Positions 17,134 through 25,680 of a DNA stretch of 64,000 nt are shown here, in pieces. The DNA lies in assembly GCA_039817415.1 (NCBI GenBank), contig JBCBVV010000010.1, forward strand, positions 98,365 to 162,364, in the 5' to 3' direction. Positions within the stretch are counted from its first letter, which is position 1; the number at the start of each line of letters is the position of its first letter. The stretch is from JALEFZ01 sp039817415 (GTDB lineage Bacteria; Bacteroidota; Bacteroidia; J057). A program made the translations under genes and the position numbers. Below the pieces are notes generated by a model that was not told where the DNA came from, searched no databases, and saw only the letters and a program-made list of their open reading frames with translations.

Positions 17134-17870
17134 AAAATTTACTTGAGAGCCATACAGAAGGCAAACTCGCTTCTTTTGATGCAAGGCTTAAGATTATTGT
17201 ATACCTCTGGTTGAATATTTGTCTTGGGTTTTCAGATAAATATGGATTGTTGTTGATCGCAATCTTGATGATAGGGGGGATGATATGGGGAAGATTGTCA
17301 TTAGTCAGGATGCTACCCTTCATCGGTTTTTTTTCTATTTATCTCATGATCGCAATTGGATTGAGGGTCCTTACATGGGATGAATCTGGCATTCAATTGA
17401 TGGAAGAAAAGTGGATGTCAGCATCTTTATACGGGCTGCGACTAGGCTTGATGTTTTTTCTGGCTTTGATCTTCTTTATCACAACCTCAACTTCAGATAT
17501 GCGAGATGGGATCATTGCCTTGTTGAAACCTGTCCCATTTGTAAACGAGGCAGCTATTGGCTTGATGATTAGTATGGTCTTTAACCAAGTCATTATGTTG
17601 AGCCAGGACAACGAATCCTTAGGTAATGCCAGAAAAGCGCGTTCTGAGAAGTACGGCATGAACGTTTTTCGTAGGCTTCGATTTACCCTATATCCTTTAA
17701 TTGTGAAAAATCTGGTAAGGGCAGGAGAAATATCTCAAGCGATGGAGGCTCGTTCCTTTTCCCGTACAAGAACAAGCCGATCATTTTCTCCAAAAGGTCG
17801 AGATTATGTTGTATGTTCAATTGGAGTAATTGTGGGTGCGATTGCTCTATTGATAGACCTGAAGCTGTAA
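17121..17870 (+). CDS. bioN: Biotin ECF transporter transmembrane coupling subunit BioN (EcfT-type)
   Basis: 249 residues with 5-6 hydrophobic helices. It carries the two coupling motifs of EcfT proteins, Ala-Arg-(X) in NARKARSEKYG and AMEARSF near the C-terminus, which dock into the ATPase. The start overlaps the bioM end by 13 bases, implying translational coupling. It completes the BioMNY transporter. Confidence 0.9.
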   Translation: MARIENLLESHTEGKLASFDARLKIIVYLWLNICLGFSDKYGLLLIAILMIGGMIWGRLSLVRMLPFIGFFSIYLMIAIGLRVLTWDESGIQLMEEKWMSASLYGLRLGLMFFLALIFFITTSTSDMRDGIIALLKPVPFVNEAAIGLMISMVFNQVIMLSQDNESLGNARKARSEKYGMNVFRRLRFTLYPLIVKNLVRAGEISQAMEARSFSRTRTSRSFSPKGRDYVVCSIGVIVGAIALLIDLKL

Positions 17871-17887
17871 CCTGGGTAACATCTGTG

Positions 17888-18352
17888 ATGAAAGAGCTTA
17901 ATTCAAAAGTCGAACAAAACCACAGACTCTTCCAATTTTTGAAGGGGGAATGGGTATTTTCTCGAACTATTTCATCTTTTGGTTCTACAAAGGGGGTAGG
18001 AATATTTAGCCCTTTACAAGAGAACCACTTTCATTATCAAGAAGAGGGAATGACTACCCTTGATAATGGAAGAGAATTGAAAAGTACTCAGGAATATATA
18101 TACGAATGGACAGGAGAACAAATTGTTATCTGGTTCTCCAAGCTAGGGAAAAAGGATCGACCCTTTCATTACCTTAATTTTGATATGGATTTTGACAACA
18201 AAAGGTGGGAAAGTCAAGATTATCATCTTTGCGTAGCGGATCATTATTGGGGTACATATTCATTCGATCAATTTGGTCATTTTACCATCCAATACAAGGT
18301 CAAAGGCCCTAAAAAGGACTATGTCTCTACTACCCTTTTCCAAAAGAAATGA
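17888..18352 (+). CDS. DUF6314 family protein (small barrel)
   Basis: 154 residues from ATG 17888, 17 bases after bioN; an earlier in-frame start at 17813 would overlap bioN and adds nothing conserved. FLKGEWVFSRTISSFGSTKG, FHYQEEGM, then CVADHYWGTYSFDQFGHF and VKGPKKDYVSTTLFQKK match the DUF6314 pattern, a lipocalin-like beta-barrel family. Role unknown. Its placement behind bioYMN may be only transcriptional convenience. Confidence 0.75.
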   Translation: MKELNSKVEQNHRLFQFLKGEWVFSRTISSFGSTKGVGIFSPLQENHFHYQEEGMTTLDNGRELKSTQEYIYEWTGEQIVIWFSKLGKKDRPFHYLNFDMDFDNKRWESQDYHLCVADHYWGTYSFDQFGHFTIQYKVKGPKKDYVSTTLFQKK

Positions 18353-18382
18353 AGAAAATTTTGCTGGGTTAAAGTGGGGACA

Positions 18383-19411
18383 TTAAAAGGAAATACCTTG
18401 CAAGTCTCCAATATTGATAGACTGAAAACTAGCTCGAGAAAGATGAAAAGCAGATTCGTCTAATTCCTCAATTTCTAAAACGGGGGCAACACAGACATCC
18501 TTTCCTTGAAAGAGTTTCATCCATTCATCTCTGTCTTTGCTTGTAAAGATTTTTTCAACTTCCTCTTTGGGGAAGCTCACGGAAAGTAATTCCATTTGAT
18601 GGTTCTTTTTCCATTCGGGCTTTTCAAGGACTTCACAGAGGTTATTCCAGAATTTTATTTCAAGGGCCCCAACGGCTAGCCATTTCCCATCTTTTGTAGG
18701 ATAAACCGCATAATTAACAGTTGTTTTTCCATTGATGATGTTGAAGAGTCTGTAATCCAATCCTCCTTGATGCAAAGCAAAAGGAATCATCAGAAAGGGT
18801 TTCATGGCATCGGTGAGGGAAATATCCAAATAACATCCTTTTCCTTGTTTCTCCTTTTGGAGAAGGGCGGCTTGAATTTGCATCACAGCATGGTAGGCGC
18901 CTCCAATATCTGCCCATTGTGTATCTGCTACGTTTGGCTTCCCTCGATCATCCTTCATCAATCCCAATAAACCAGAATAGGCTAGGTAATTGATATCATG
19001 TCCGGCCTCATGGGCAAAGGGACCTTCCTGTCCATAACCTGTGATGGAAGCGTATACGATATCTGACTTTATAGCTTTTATGTGTTCATATCCCAATCCC
19101 CAGGCTTCCATAGCGCCCGGACGAAACTGCTCTACAAATACATCTGCAGATTGGACTAATTCTTTGATTTTCGAAAGGCCTTCTTCTGAATTGTAATCAA
19201 TCGAATGAACCTCCTTATTGTGATTGAGCAGGTGGAAAAGGATACTGGTCCCTTCCACCTGCGTTCCATTCATTCTTACATAATCTGGCCTTTTGGGGCT
19301 TTCGATCTTGATGACTTTGGCTCCTAATTGAGCCAATAAGTGTGTGGCCATGGGCCCCGGCAATAGCCTGGTGAAATCAAGAATCGTAATTCCCGCTAAA
19401 GGCTTATTCAT
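18383..19411 (-). CDS. CaiB/BaiF-family CoA-transferase (AMACR-like)
   Basis: 342 residues, the usual length for one-domain alpha-methylacyl-CoA racemase-like members. LAGITILDFTRLLPGPMATHLLAQLGAKVIKIE at the N-terminus, QFRPGAMEAWGLGY, SITGYGQEGPF, GHDINYLAYSGLLG and the Asp in ADTQWADIGGAY are classic. It either racemises 2-methyl-branched acyl-CoAs or transfers CoA between acids. It lies 11 bases downstream of the multifunctional beta-oxidation gene on the same strand, which favours a role in branched-chain or acyl-CoA breakdown. Confidence 0.88.
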   Translation of the reverse strand: MNKPLAGITILDFTRLLPGPMATHLLAQLGAKVIKIESPKRPDYVRMNGTQVEGTSILFHLLNHNKEVHSIDYNSEEGLSKIKELVQSADVFVEQFRPGAMEAWGLGYEHIKAIKSDIVYASITGYGQEGPFAHEAGHDINYLAYSGLLGLMKDDRGKPNVADTQWADIGGAYHAVMQIQAALLQKEKQGKGCYLDISLTDAMKPFLMIPFALHQGGLDYRLFNIINGKTTVNYAVYPTKDGKWLAVGALEIKFWNNLCEVLEKPEWKKNHQMELLSVSFPKEEVEKIFTSKDRDEWMKLFQGKDVCVAPVLEIEELDESAFHLSRASFQSINIGDLQGISF

Positions 19412-19422
19412 GTTGTTGCTAA

Positions 19423-21588
19423 TTAAGCTGATACAGTTTGGGAGGATTGGAAATCATGAACAGATTTGCCTGCTTCAGCCAGCTCTCTCAAACTTTGTGG
19501 AACCTTCCATCTAGGTCCATACTGCTGCTCGAAAGCATCGCAATCCGCCACAAACTCCTTAATTCCTACATAATCGATATAAGAAATGGCCCCTCCAGTA
19601 TAAATGGGGAATCCCCATCCTAGGACAGAACCTAAATCCCCGTCCGTTGTGGACCGAAGGACTCCTTCGTCTAAGCAGCGATAGCTTTCAAGCGCCTGGC
19701 GGTGCATCAACCGTTTGGAAACAGTCTCCTTATCCAGGCTTTCGAGCTTAGAGTTGTAGATAGATTTCAACTCAGGCCATAATTTCTTCTTTCCATTTGT
19801 AGGATAGTCGTAAAATCCCTTCCCATCTTTTTTCCCCGTTCTACCCAGTTCATGTACCAGCTTCTTAAGCATATTGTGGGCACGAACCATATCAGGATTT
19901 TTGTCAGAATCAGGATTGCTTTCTATCACATGAAGGCTTAGGGTAAGCGTTACTTCATCATGAACCGCCAAAGGTCCAACTGGCATGCCTCTTTGTTTGG
20001 CAATGTTTTCGATCATAGTGGGAAGAACCCCCTCCTCAAGCATAAACATTCCCTCATTCACAAAGGTGCCGAAGCATCTGGATGTAAAGAAGCCTCTGCT
20101 GTCATTTACAACAATGGGAATTTTTTTAATGGCGACAGTATAATCAACTGCTGCAGCAATGGCCTTGTCAGATGTCTTTTCGCCTACAATAATCTCTACC
20201 AGAGGCATTTTGTCTACAGGCGAGAAGAAGTGAATACCGATATAATTCTCAGGGCGTTGGGAAGCATTTGCCAAAAGGGTAATAGGAATGGTGGAGGTAT
20301 TTGATCCGTAGATTTTATCGGGGGACAATACGGCCTCCGTCTCCGCGGTAACTCTAGCTTTTAGGTCTGTATTTTCAAAAACTGCTTCAATGACCAGATC
20401 ACAGCCCTCCATAGCATTTGGATCATCTGTGGGATGAATCTTTGCGAGAGTCGCATCGGCCTTCTCTTGCGTTGATCTCTTCTTGCTAATAGCCTCTTTC
20501 AGGAGTTTTCTGGAATAATCTTTCCCTTTTTCAGCTCCTTCAACTGAGACATCTTTCAACACGACATCCATTCCTGCTTTGGCGGATACATAGGCAATAC
20601 CGGCCCCCATCATGCCCGCTCCAAGAATACCCAGCTTGTTGATTTCATACTTTGGCTGATCAGCAGGTCTCGCACTTCCTTTTCTTGCCTTTTGAAGCTC
20701 GGTAAATCCTGTGCGGATCATGTTTTTGGCTTCCTTAGACATGCAAACTTTGGTAAAGTATCTCGCCTCGATTTCTAGTGCTCTGTCAATGGGTATCTGA
20801 AGGCCATCATGTACCACAGAAAGAATATATTTCTGAGCTGGATAATTGCCATGGGTGAGTTTACCTACATTCCCTACAGCACCAGCCATAACCATAACTC
20901 CCCCAGCACTCATCAGGGATCCTCCAGGAATTCTATGCTTTTTGTTGTCCCAAGGTTGAACAGGATTAGGATTGCTTTGAATCCATGTCCTTGCCTTGCT
21001 CAGCAACTCCTCATGGTCTGCGGCCAGGTCATCAATTAAGCCATCTTTTAGCGCTTTAGGAGGACGAGCTTCTGTTCCCTGAAGCAAATAAGTCAAGCCA
21101 TTTTGAAGCCCCATGAGATAGGGAACTTTAGCGGTGCCACCCCCACCAGGAAGCAATCCAACCTTGGATTCGGGGAAACCTAGTTTGATTTTGTAGTGAT
21201 CAATGGCAATTCTGTGATGACAAGTCAGGGCTAGTTCCATTCCGCCTCCAAGGGCTGTTCCGTTAATGGCTGCCACGAAGGGTTTTCCTCCTTTCTCGAT
21301 TTCACGAGTAGCTTTGTGCATATCCATGACGCCTTTGAAGAAAACTTCTGCATCAGGTATCTCAGCGCCCAACATCCTTAGATCTCCCCCTGCCATGAAC
21401 ATTTTTTGGCCAGAAGTAACAATGACTCCTTTTACGGCCTCATCTTGTAAGGCAGCCATGGAAGCTTCCACATAAGCCTGAATAAAGCCTTGTGAAAAGA
21501 GATTGGCAGGTTCGTTGACTTGATCAACAAGAATGGTTCCGATGCCGTCAGCATCGACTGTATATGATAAATATTCGTTTTTAATCAT
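19423..21588 (-). CDS. FadB/FadJ-type enoyl-CoA hydratase / 3-hydroxyacyl-CoA dehydrogenase
   Basis: 721 residues in the FadB/FadJ order. The hydratase half (1-~190) keeps both catalytic glutamates, in GGGMELALTCHHR and GFPESKVGLLPGGGGT, and the oxyanion-hole segment MFMAGGDLRML. The dehydrogenase half starts with the NAD-binding LGILGAGMMGAGIAYVSAKAG (~325) and has the catalytic His in IHFFSPVDKMPLVEII. A second C-terminal HAD domain ends the protein. It carries out hydration and NAD-linked oxidation in beta-oxidation. The thiolase gene lies just upstream on the same strand, giving a fadB-fadA style pair. Confidence 0.94.
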   Translation of the reverse strand: MIKNEYLSYTVDADGIGTILVDQVNEPANLFSQGFIQAYVEASMAALQDEAVKGVIVTSGQKMFMAGGDLRMLGAEIPDAEVFFKGVMDMHKATREIEKGGKPFVAAINGTALGGGMELALTCHHRIAIDHYKIKLGFPESKVGLLPGGGGTAKVPYLMGLQNGLTYLLQGTEARPPKALKDGLIDDLAADHEELLSKARTWIQSNPNPVQPWDNKKHRIPGGSLMSAGGVMVMAGAVGNVGKLTHGNYPAQKYILSVVHDGLQIPIDRALEIEARYFTKVCMSKEAKNMIRTGFTELQKARKGSARPADQPKYEINKLGILGAGMMGAGIAYVSAKAGMDVVLKDVSVEGAEKGKDYSRKLLKEAISKKRSTQEKADATLAKIHPTDDPNAMEGCDLVIEAVFENTDLKARVTAETEAVLSPDKIYGSNTSTIPITLLANASQRPENYIGIHFFSPVDKMPLVEIIVGEKTSDKAIAAAVDYTVAIKKIPIVVNDSRGFFTSRCFGTFVNEGMFMLEEGVLPTMIENIAKQRGMPVGPLAVHDEVTLTLSLHVIESNPDSDKNPDMVRAHNMLKKLVHELGRTGKKDGKGFYDYPTNGKKKLWPELKSIYNSKLESLDKETVSKRLMHRQALESYRCLDEGVLRSTTDGDLGSVLGWGFPIYTGGAISYIDYVGIKEFVADCDAFEQQYGPRWKVPQSLRELAEAGKSVHDFQSSQTVSA

Positions 21589-21641
21589 GATTGAATCAGG
21601 TAATACCTATCCGAAAAAATGTAAAATGATGTTAGTAGAGC

Positions 21642-22847
21642 TTAAACTCTTTCGATAATGGTAGCGATTCCCATTCCTCCTCCTATACAAAGCGTGATTA
21701 AGCCTGTATTCAAGTCTCTTCGCTCCAACTCATCCATAAGGGTGGAGGTAAGCATACAACCCGTGGCCCCCAAAGGATGCCCCATAGCAATAGCTCCCCC
21801 ATTTACATTGATTTTGTCATAGGATACACCTAAATCCTGCATGAACCTCATAGGAACAGATGCAAATGCCTCATTGACCTCAAATAAATCGATATCTTCT
21901 TTTTCCATGCCGGCTTGTTGAAGGGCCTTTCTGGAAGCTGGGGCCGGTCCTACCAACATGATGGTGGGATCTGTACCATAAATGGCATTAGACCTAATCT
22001 TGAACCTTGGTTTAAGGCCGAGTTCTTGGCCAATTTCTTTGCTTCCGATCAGCGCAATAGCAGCTCCATCAACAATGGCAGAGGAGTTCCCTGCATGATG
22101 AACGTGGTCAATTTCATCTACTTCAGGATATCGGTCAATGGCAACCCCATCGTACCCGCCCATTGAACCAATCATAGAAAATGAAGGCTGCAAACCACCT
22201 AATCCTTCCACAGTTGTATTGGGGCGAATATTTTCGTCAGTAGCCAGGATGTCTATTCCATTAACATCCTTAACAGGAATACGAGATTTGTTGAATCTTC
22301 CCTCTCTTTCGGCAATTGTCGCTCTTTTTTGAGATTCAAACCCAAATTTATCTACATCCTCTCTAGAAAACCCATATTTGGTAGCAATAAGGTCTGCAGA
22401 AATGCCTTGTGGTACGATATGCCCGGGAATGGCCAAAGCTGGATCGATAAACATTCCTCCACCGTCGGATCCCATAGCAACTCTTGACATACTTTCAACA
22501 CCACCTGCAATCATGAGGTTTCTAAAACCTGCTTTTACATAGGCAGCAGCTTGATTGATAGATTCAAGCCCCGAACCACAAAAACGGTTTAAGCTCACCC
22601 CACAAAGGTGATCTCCATAACCTGAATGTTGAGCAGCGGATTTGGCGATGTTTGCAGCTTGGTCTTTGACCTGACCTACGCAACCTAGAATGACATCTTC
22701 CACCTGTGAGGTATCCAAGTCATGGCGCTCTTTCAATTCTACCATAACCTGCGAAGCCAGTTCAACTGGTGTGACACCCATCAAGGCGCCTTTGCGATTT
22801 CCCTTGCCCCTTACGGTCCGAATCGCATCAAAAATGTAAGCTTCCAT
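21642..22847 (-). CDS. Acetyl-CoA C-acyltransferase (thiolase)
   Basis: 401 residues. The nucleophile Cys is in LNRFCGSGLESINQAAAYV, the catalytic His in GGAIAMGHPLGATGCML, and the second Cys in ITLCIGGGMGIA. It cleaves 3-ketoacyl-CoA to acetyl-CoA, or acetoacetyl-CoA when that is supplied, for example by the ScoAB step of the nearby tyrosine pathway. It is the first gene of the thiolase, FadB/FadJ-like, CaiB operon and is divergent from the acyl-CoA dehydrogenase across a 222-base region with two palindromes. Confidence 0.94.
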   Translation of the reverse strand: MEAYIFDAIRTVRGKGNRKGALMGVTPVELASQVMVELKERHDLDTSQVEDVILGCVGQVKDQAANIAKSAAQHSGYGDHLCGVSLNRFCGSGLESINQAAAYVKAGFRNLMIAGGVESMSRVAMGSDGGGMFIDPALAIPGHIVPQGISADLIATKYGFSREDVDKFGFESQKRATIAEREGRFNKSRIPVKDVNGIDILATDENIRPNTTVEGLGGLQPSFSMIGSMGGYDGVAIDRYPEVDEIDHVHHAGNSSAIVDGAAIALIGSKEIGQELGLKPRFKIRSNAIYGTDPTIMLVGPAPASRKALQQAGMEKEDIDLFEVNEAFASVPMRFMQDLGVSYDKINVNGGAIAMGHPLGATGCMLTSTLMDELERRDLNTGLITLCIGGGMGIATIIERV

Positions 22848-22974
22848 TTAATATTTTATTTGCTAAGTAGTAATCGTAATCCAATCGATTTGTAGCGCCA
22901 TTACCTCAGATGAAGGAAAATAGATATCAAATCGCTAAATCCAAGCTAGTCAAAATTATCCTTTTCAGAAAATG

Positions 22975-22988
22975 TTATGCATGCATAA
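22975..22988. promoter_or_regulatory. 14-bp perfect palindrome in the divergent beta-oxidation promoter region
   Basis: TTATGCATGCATAA is fully self-complementary and lies between the thiolase and acyl-CoA dehydrogenase genes. It is a plausible regulator site, with no assigned protein. Confidence 0.35.
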
Positions 22989-22998
22989 TTCTTGAAAA

Positions 22999-23019
22999 TT
23001 TACAAGCGCTACTTGTAAA
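22999..23019. promoter_or_regulatory. TetR-like operator candidate upstream of acyl-CoA dehydrogenase
   Basis: TTTACAAG and CTTGTAAA, perfect 8-base arms with a 5-base spacer, form a 21-bp dyad, 50 bases upstream of the dehydrogenase ATG. Size and symmetry resemble operators of TetR-type fatty-acid regulators. This is inferred from shape only. Confidence 0.45.
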
Positions 23020-23069
23020 AATTGCTTAGATTATCCTTTACCAAACAGTTCAACCTAAACTTGCTCGTT

Positions 23070-24227
23070 ATGAGAAACTTCACTCCTGAACAGCACATTT
23101 TTCGCCAGAGTTATCGCGAATTCCTGGAAAGAGATATACAGCCACATATGCCCAAATGGAGGGAAGATGGAGTTGTGGATAGAGCTGCCTTTCAAAAAGC
23201 AGGGGAACTAGGCTTCCTTATGCTTTGGCCCGAGGAGAAATATGGCGGAATGGGTGAAACAGATTTTAGGTATGAGCAAATTATCATAGAAGAGGCTGCC
23301 CGAGCAGGCTGTCTCGAATTTTTTGCCACCTTACATAGTCGCTTAGTTGGTCCTTATCTTCAGCATTTTGGTAATGAGGAACAAAGGCAGCGTTTCTTGC
23401 CAAAGGCAGTAAGCGGGGAATCCATTTTAGCCATTGCGATGACAGAACCGGATGCCGGGAGTGATCTTCCTGGCATGCGTACTACCCTTTTGCCCGAAGG
23501 GAATCATTTCATATTAAATGGTTCCAAGACCTATATTTCAAATGGCCTGAATGCAGATGTGATTGTCGTAGCGGCAAGGTCAAATCCAGATAATCCGAGG
23601 CAGATGACCTTATGTCTTGTGGAAAGGGGGATGGAAGGATTCTCGCGAGGAGAAAAACTAAAAAAAATGGGCTTGAAGGCTCAGGATACAGCAGAACTAT
23701 TCTTTGACCAAGTAAAAATTCCAGCTGAAAATATCTTGGGTGAAGTAGGGAAGGGCTATGTCTATCTCAAAAAAGGTCTGGCCGAGGAGAGGTTAATTTC
23801 AGCTTGTATGTCAGCTTCGAATGCTCGTAAGGCCTTCGATATCACCAGAGAATTTGTAATGAACCGTAAGGCATTTGGAAGAACAGTAGCGGATTTCCAA
23901 CACACCCAGTTTACCATGGCAAATTTAGATGCGGAACTCGATATGCTACAAGCCTATATAGACCATTGCGTTGTTTTGTTAAACAATGACCAACTGGATG
24001 AAGTGAGCGGAGCTAAAATTAAGCTCATGGCTACTGAAATCGAATGGAGAGTAATGGATGCAGGTGTTCAACTTCATGGAGGAGCAGGATATATGGAGGA
24101 ATATGAAATCTGTAGGCTGTTTACGGATGCCAGGGTAAATAGAATTTATGCAGGAACCTCTGAGATTATGAAGTTGATTATTGGGAGGCATATTTTTTCG
24201 CCTGCTTATGAAAGTCCTATTTGGTAG
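23070..24227 (+). CDS. Acyl-CoA dehydrogenase, long-chain/isovaleryl type
   Basis: 385 residues from ATG 23070; an upstream TTG at 23022 would add a non-conserved leader. FAD- and substrate-binding motifs are present: AIAMTEPDAGSDLPGMRT, the KTYISNG segment, RKAFGRTVADFQHTQF and VQLHGGAGYMEEYEI. The position that holds the catalytic Glu in medium/short-chain enzymes is Ala here (NRIYAGTSEIMKLI). A Glu lies instead in GLAEERLISA of the earlier helix, as in long-chain and isovaleryl-CoA dehydrogenases. It makes the first, FAD-linked double bond of acyl-CoA oxidation. It is divergent from the thiolase operon. Confidence 0.92.
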   Translation: MRNFTPEQHIFRQSYREFLERDIQPHMPKWREDGVVDRAAFQKAGELGFLMLWPEEKYGGMGETDFRYEQIIIEEAARAGCLEFFATLHSRLVGPYLQHFGNEEQRQRFLPKAVSGESILAIAMTEPDAGSDLPGMRTTLLPEGNHFILNGSKTYISNGLNADVIVVAARSNPDNPRQMTLCLVERGMEGFSRGEKLKKMGLKAQDTAELFFDQVKIPAENILGEVGKGYVYLKKGLAEERLISACMSASNARKAFDITREFVMNRKAFGRTVADFQHTQFTMANLDAELDMLQAYIDHCVVLLNNDQLDEVSGAKIKLMATEIEWRVMDAGVQLHGGAGYMEEYEICRLFTDARVNRIYAGTSEIMKLIIGRHIFSPAYESPIW

Positions 24228-24303
24228 GATTTTTTAGAAAATGTTAGTTCTAGTGTTGATTGATGTTGTTAGGCTCCGACTAACGAGGCAAACAACAACA
24301 GTT

Positions 24304-25122
24304 ATGAAAAAGGCTATCATTTTCTTCCTATTTCTTGCTTCTGTCATCTGGGGTACTGCTCAGCCCCTTTTCCATCACCAACTATCTGAATCAGCTTTCA
24401 GCAAAAAGATTCAGCATTACAAGGAAATTGGCTATGAAGTTAGTGCTGCAGAAGTCTACAGGGTAAATGGAAAAATCTACTACAACGCCAAGTGGCGAGA
24501 GACCCAGGCTATGTATGAATTGGGGCGAAACTATACCCAGGTGTCCATGCAGAAGAAGATCAAAAACATGGCCAAGATGGGATACAAAATGATTGCACTC
24601 GATGGCGTGTATACAACCGAAAAGTTCAATCCCTTAAGATATATGGGCATTTGGACCAAAGGTAATGGCCAGCAACAGATTGTTAAAGTGAGACTTAGCA
24701 GCCAGGAATACAAGGAGCTTTTTCCGGTTTATGTCAAAAAGGGATATGTACTCAAACATCTAAGTTCCTATGCACAAGGGGGAAGTTTTTATGTGGCTTG
24801 TATATGGGAAAAGCCTAAAAGGTCTTCCTTCCTTTCACATCATAACATGTCCCCAGAGACCTATCAAAAGAAGGCCGTAGCTTATAACGAAAAGGGATGG
24901 TATCCTGCACAAATCAGCGTAGCCAACAAATCAAAGTCTACCCACTTTGCAGTGATCTGGAAGAAAAAGGGGAAAAAGAAAGTAGTGGCCAGACATCATT
25001 TGTCGTCTAAAGCCTATCAGCTGGAATTCGAAAAGTGGAGGAAAAAAGGGTATAGGTTACAAACTATCTCTGGTTATAAATGGAAGGGGACCCATGCTTT
25101 TGCCGCAGTTTGGGTCAAGTAA
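24304..25122 (+). CDS. Secreted protein with five tandem BTRD1 (polyglycine-hydrolase-like) repeats
   Basis: 272 residues from ATG 24304, which gives the signal peptide MKKAIIFFLFLASVIWGTAQ; an earlier frame start at 24241 spoils it. The mature part is five ~43-residue repeats with the pattern H-x-(L/M)-S-x2-x-Y/F ... GY-x7-(G/Y) ... F-(A/V)-x-(I/V)-W. Examples are HHQLSESAFSKKIQHYKEIG and RHHLSSKAYQLEFEKWRKKG. This matches Bacterial tandem repeat domain 1. The last repeats are very Lys-rich. No peptidase or esterase domain accompanies them, so the protein is repeats only. It probably binds a ligand outside the cell. Confidence 0.75.
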   Translation: MKKAIIFFLFLASVIWGTAQPLFHHQLSESAFSKKIQHYKEIGYEVSAAEVYRVNGKIYYNAKWRETQAMYELGRNYTQVSMQKKIKNMAKMGYKMIALDGVYTTEKFNPLRYMGIWTKGNGQQQIVKVRLSSQEYKELFPVYVKKGYVLKHLSSYAQGGSFYVACIWEKPKRSSFLSHHNMSPETYQKKAVAYNEKGWYPAQISVANKSKSTHFAVIWKKKGKKKVVARHHLSSKAYQLEFEKWRKKGYRLQTISGYKWKGTHAFAAVWVK

Positions 25123-25131
25123 TCTCAGTTA

Positions 25132-25590
25132 TTAATCCTCTGCTTCATAATAATTATCAAAAATCTGGCCGAGCACTTGAAGAAATATATCAAAGTGTTC
25201 GGCTTCTATGTTTTCCTTCCCCTTGGCACGGAGCTTTTTGTTGATGGGCATCGCCTTGTCAAATACCTCTTGCCCTTCTTTGGTGAGCCTTAATTTGAAG
25301 CGTTTTTGGTCTCCCTTGAAACGCTCCTTGATAACGAGCCCCTTGGAACACAAACCGCTGATGACCCTCGAGGTAGTTGCCCTGTTACGGTAATAGGTTT
25401 TTGAAATTTCAGACTGAGAGGCTTTCTCTCCCAGCATCTGAATCCAAAGCATGATGACCCATTGCTCAATAGTCAAGTCGATGCCTTTCGCTCGAAATTC
25501 ACTGATATAGCGGTTTTGTAAGGCCTTCAGGGTTCTGTCTATATAGAAGGCAAAGCCCCTGAATTCTGTTATTTCCACACTTTTCTTCAT
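25132..25590 (-). CDS. MarR-family transcriptional regulator
   Basis: 152 residues with the winged-helix pattern IDLTIEQWVIMLWIQMLGEKASQSEISKTYYRNRATTSRVISGLCSKGLVIKE and the wing DQKRFKLRLTKEGQEVF. It is divergent from hpd, with a 26-bp palindrome between them. MarR proteins usually repress a divergent catabolic operon and release DNA on binding an aromatic ligand. By analogy with HpaR/HmgR-type control it probably senses an aromatic intermediate of tyrosine breakdown, which is inference from position. Confidence 0.9.
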   Translation of the reverse strand: MKKSVEITEFRGFAFYIDRTLKALQNRYISEFRAKGIDLTIEQWVIMLWIQMLGEKASQSEISKTYYRNRATTSRVISGLCSKGLVIKERFKGDQKRFKLRLTKEGQEVFDKAMPINKKLRAKGKENIEAEHFDIFLQVLGQIFDNYYEAED

Positions 25591-25639
25591 GTCTGTTAGA
25601 ATTCTTTCAAAGCTATAGCTTAAATTAAAATAAATGGCT

Positions 25640-25665
25640 ATTATTGTTGCATATGTAACAATAAT
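25640..25665. promoter_or_regulatory. MarR operator candidate (26-bp palindrome)
   Basis: Half-site ATTATTGTT is repeated in inverse as AACAATAAT around a core of GCATATGT. Twelve of thirteen base pairs are symmetric. It lies 15 bases before the hpd ATG and 49 bases before the marR start, the ideal place for repression of both genes. Confidence 0.7.
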
Positions 25666-25680
25666 TTTAACTACAATTTC

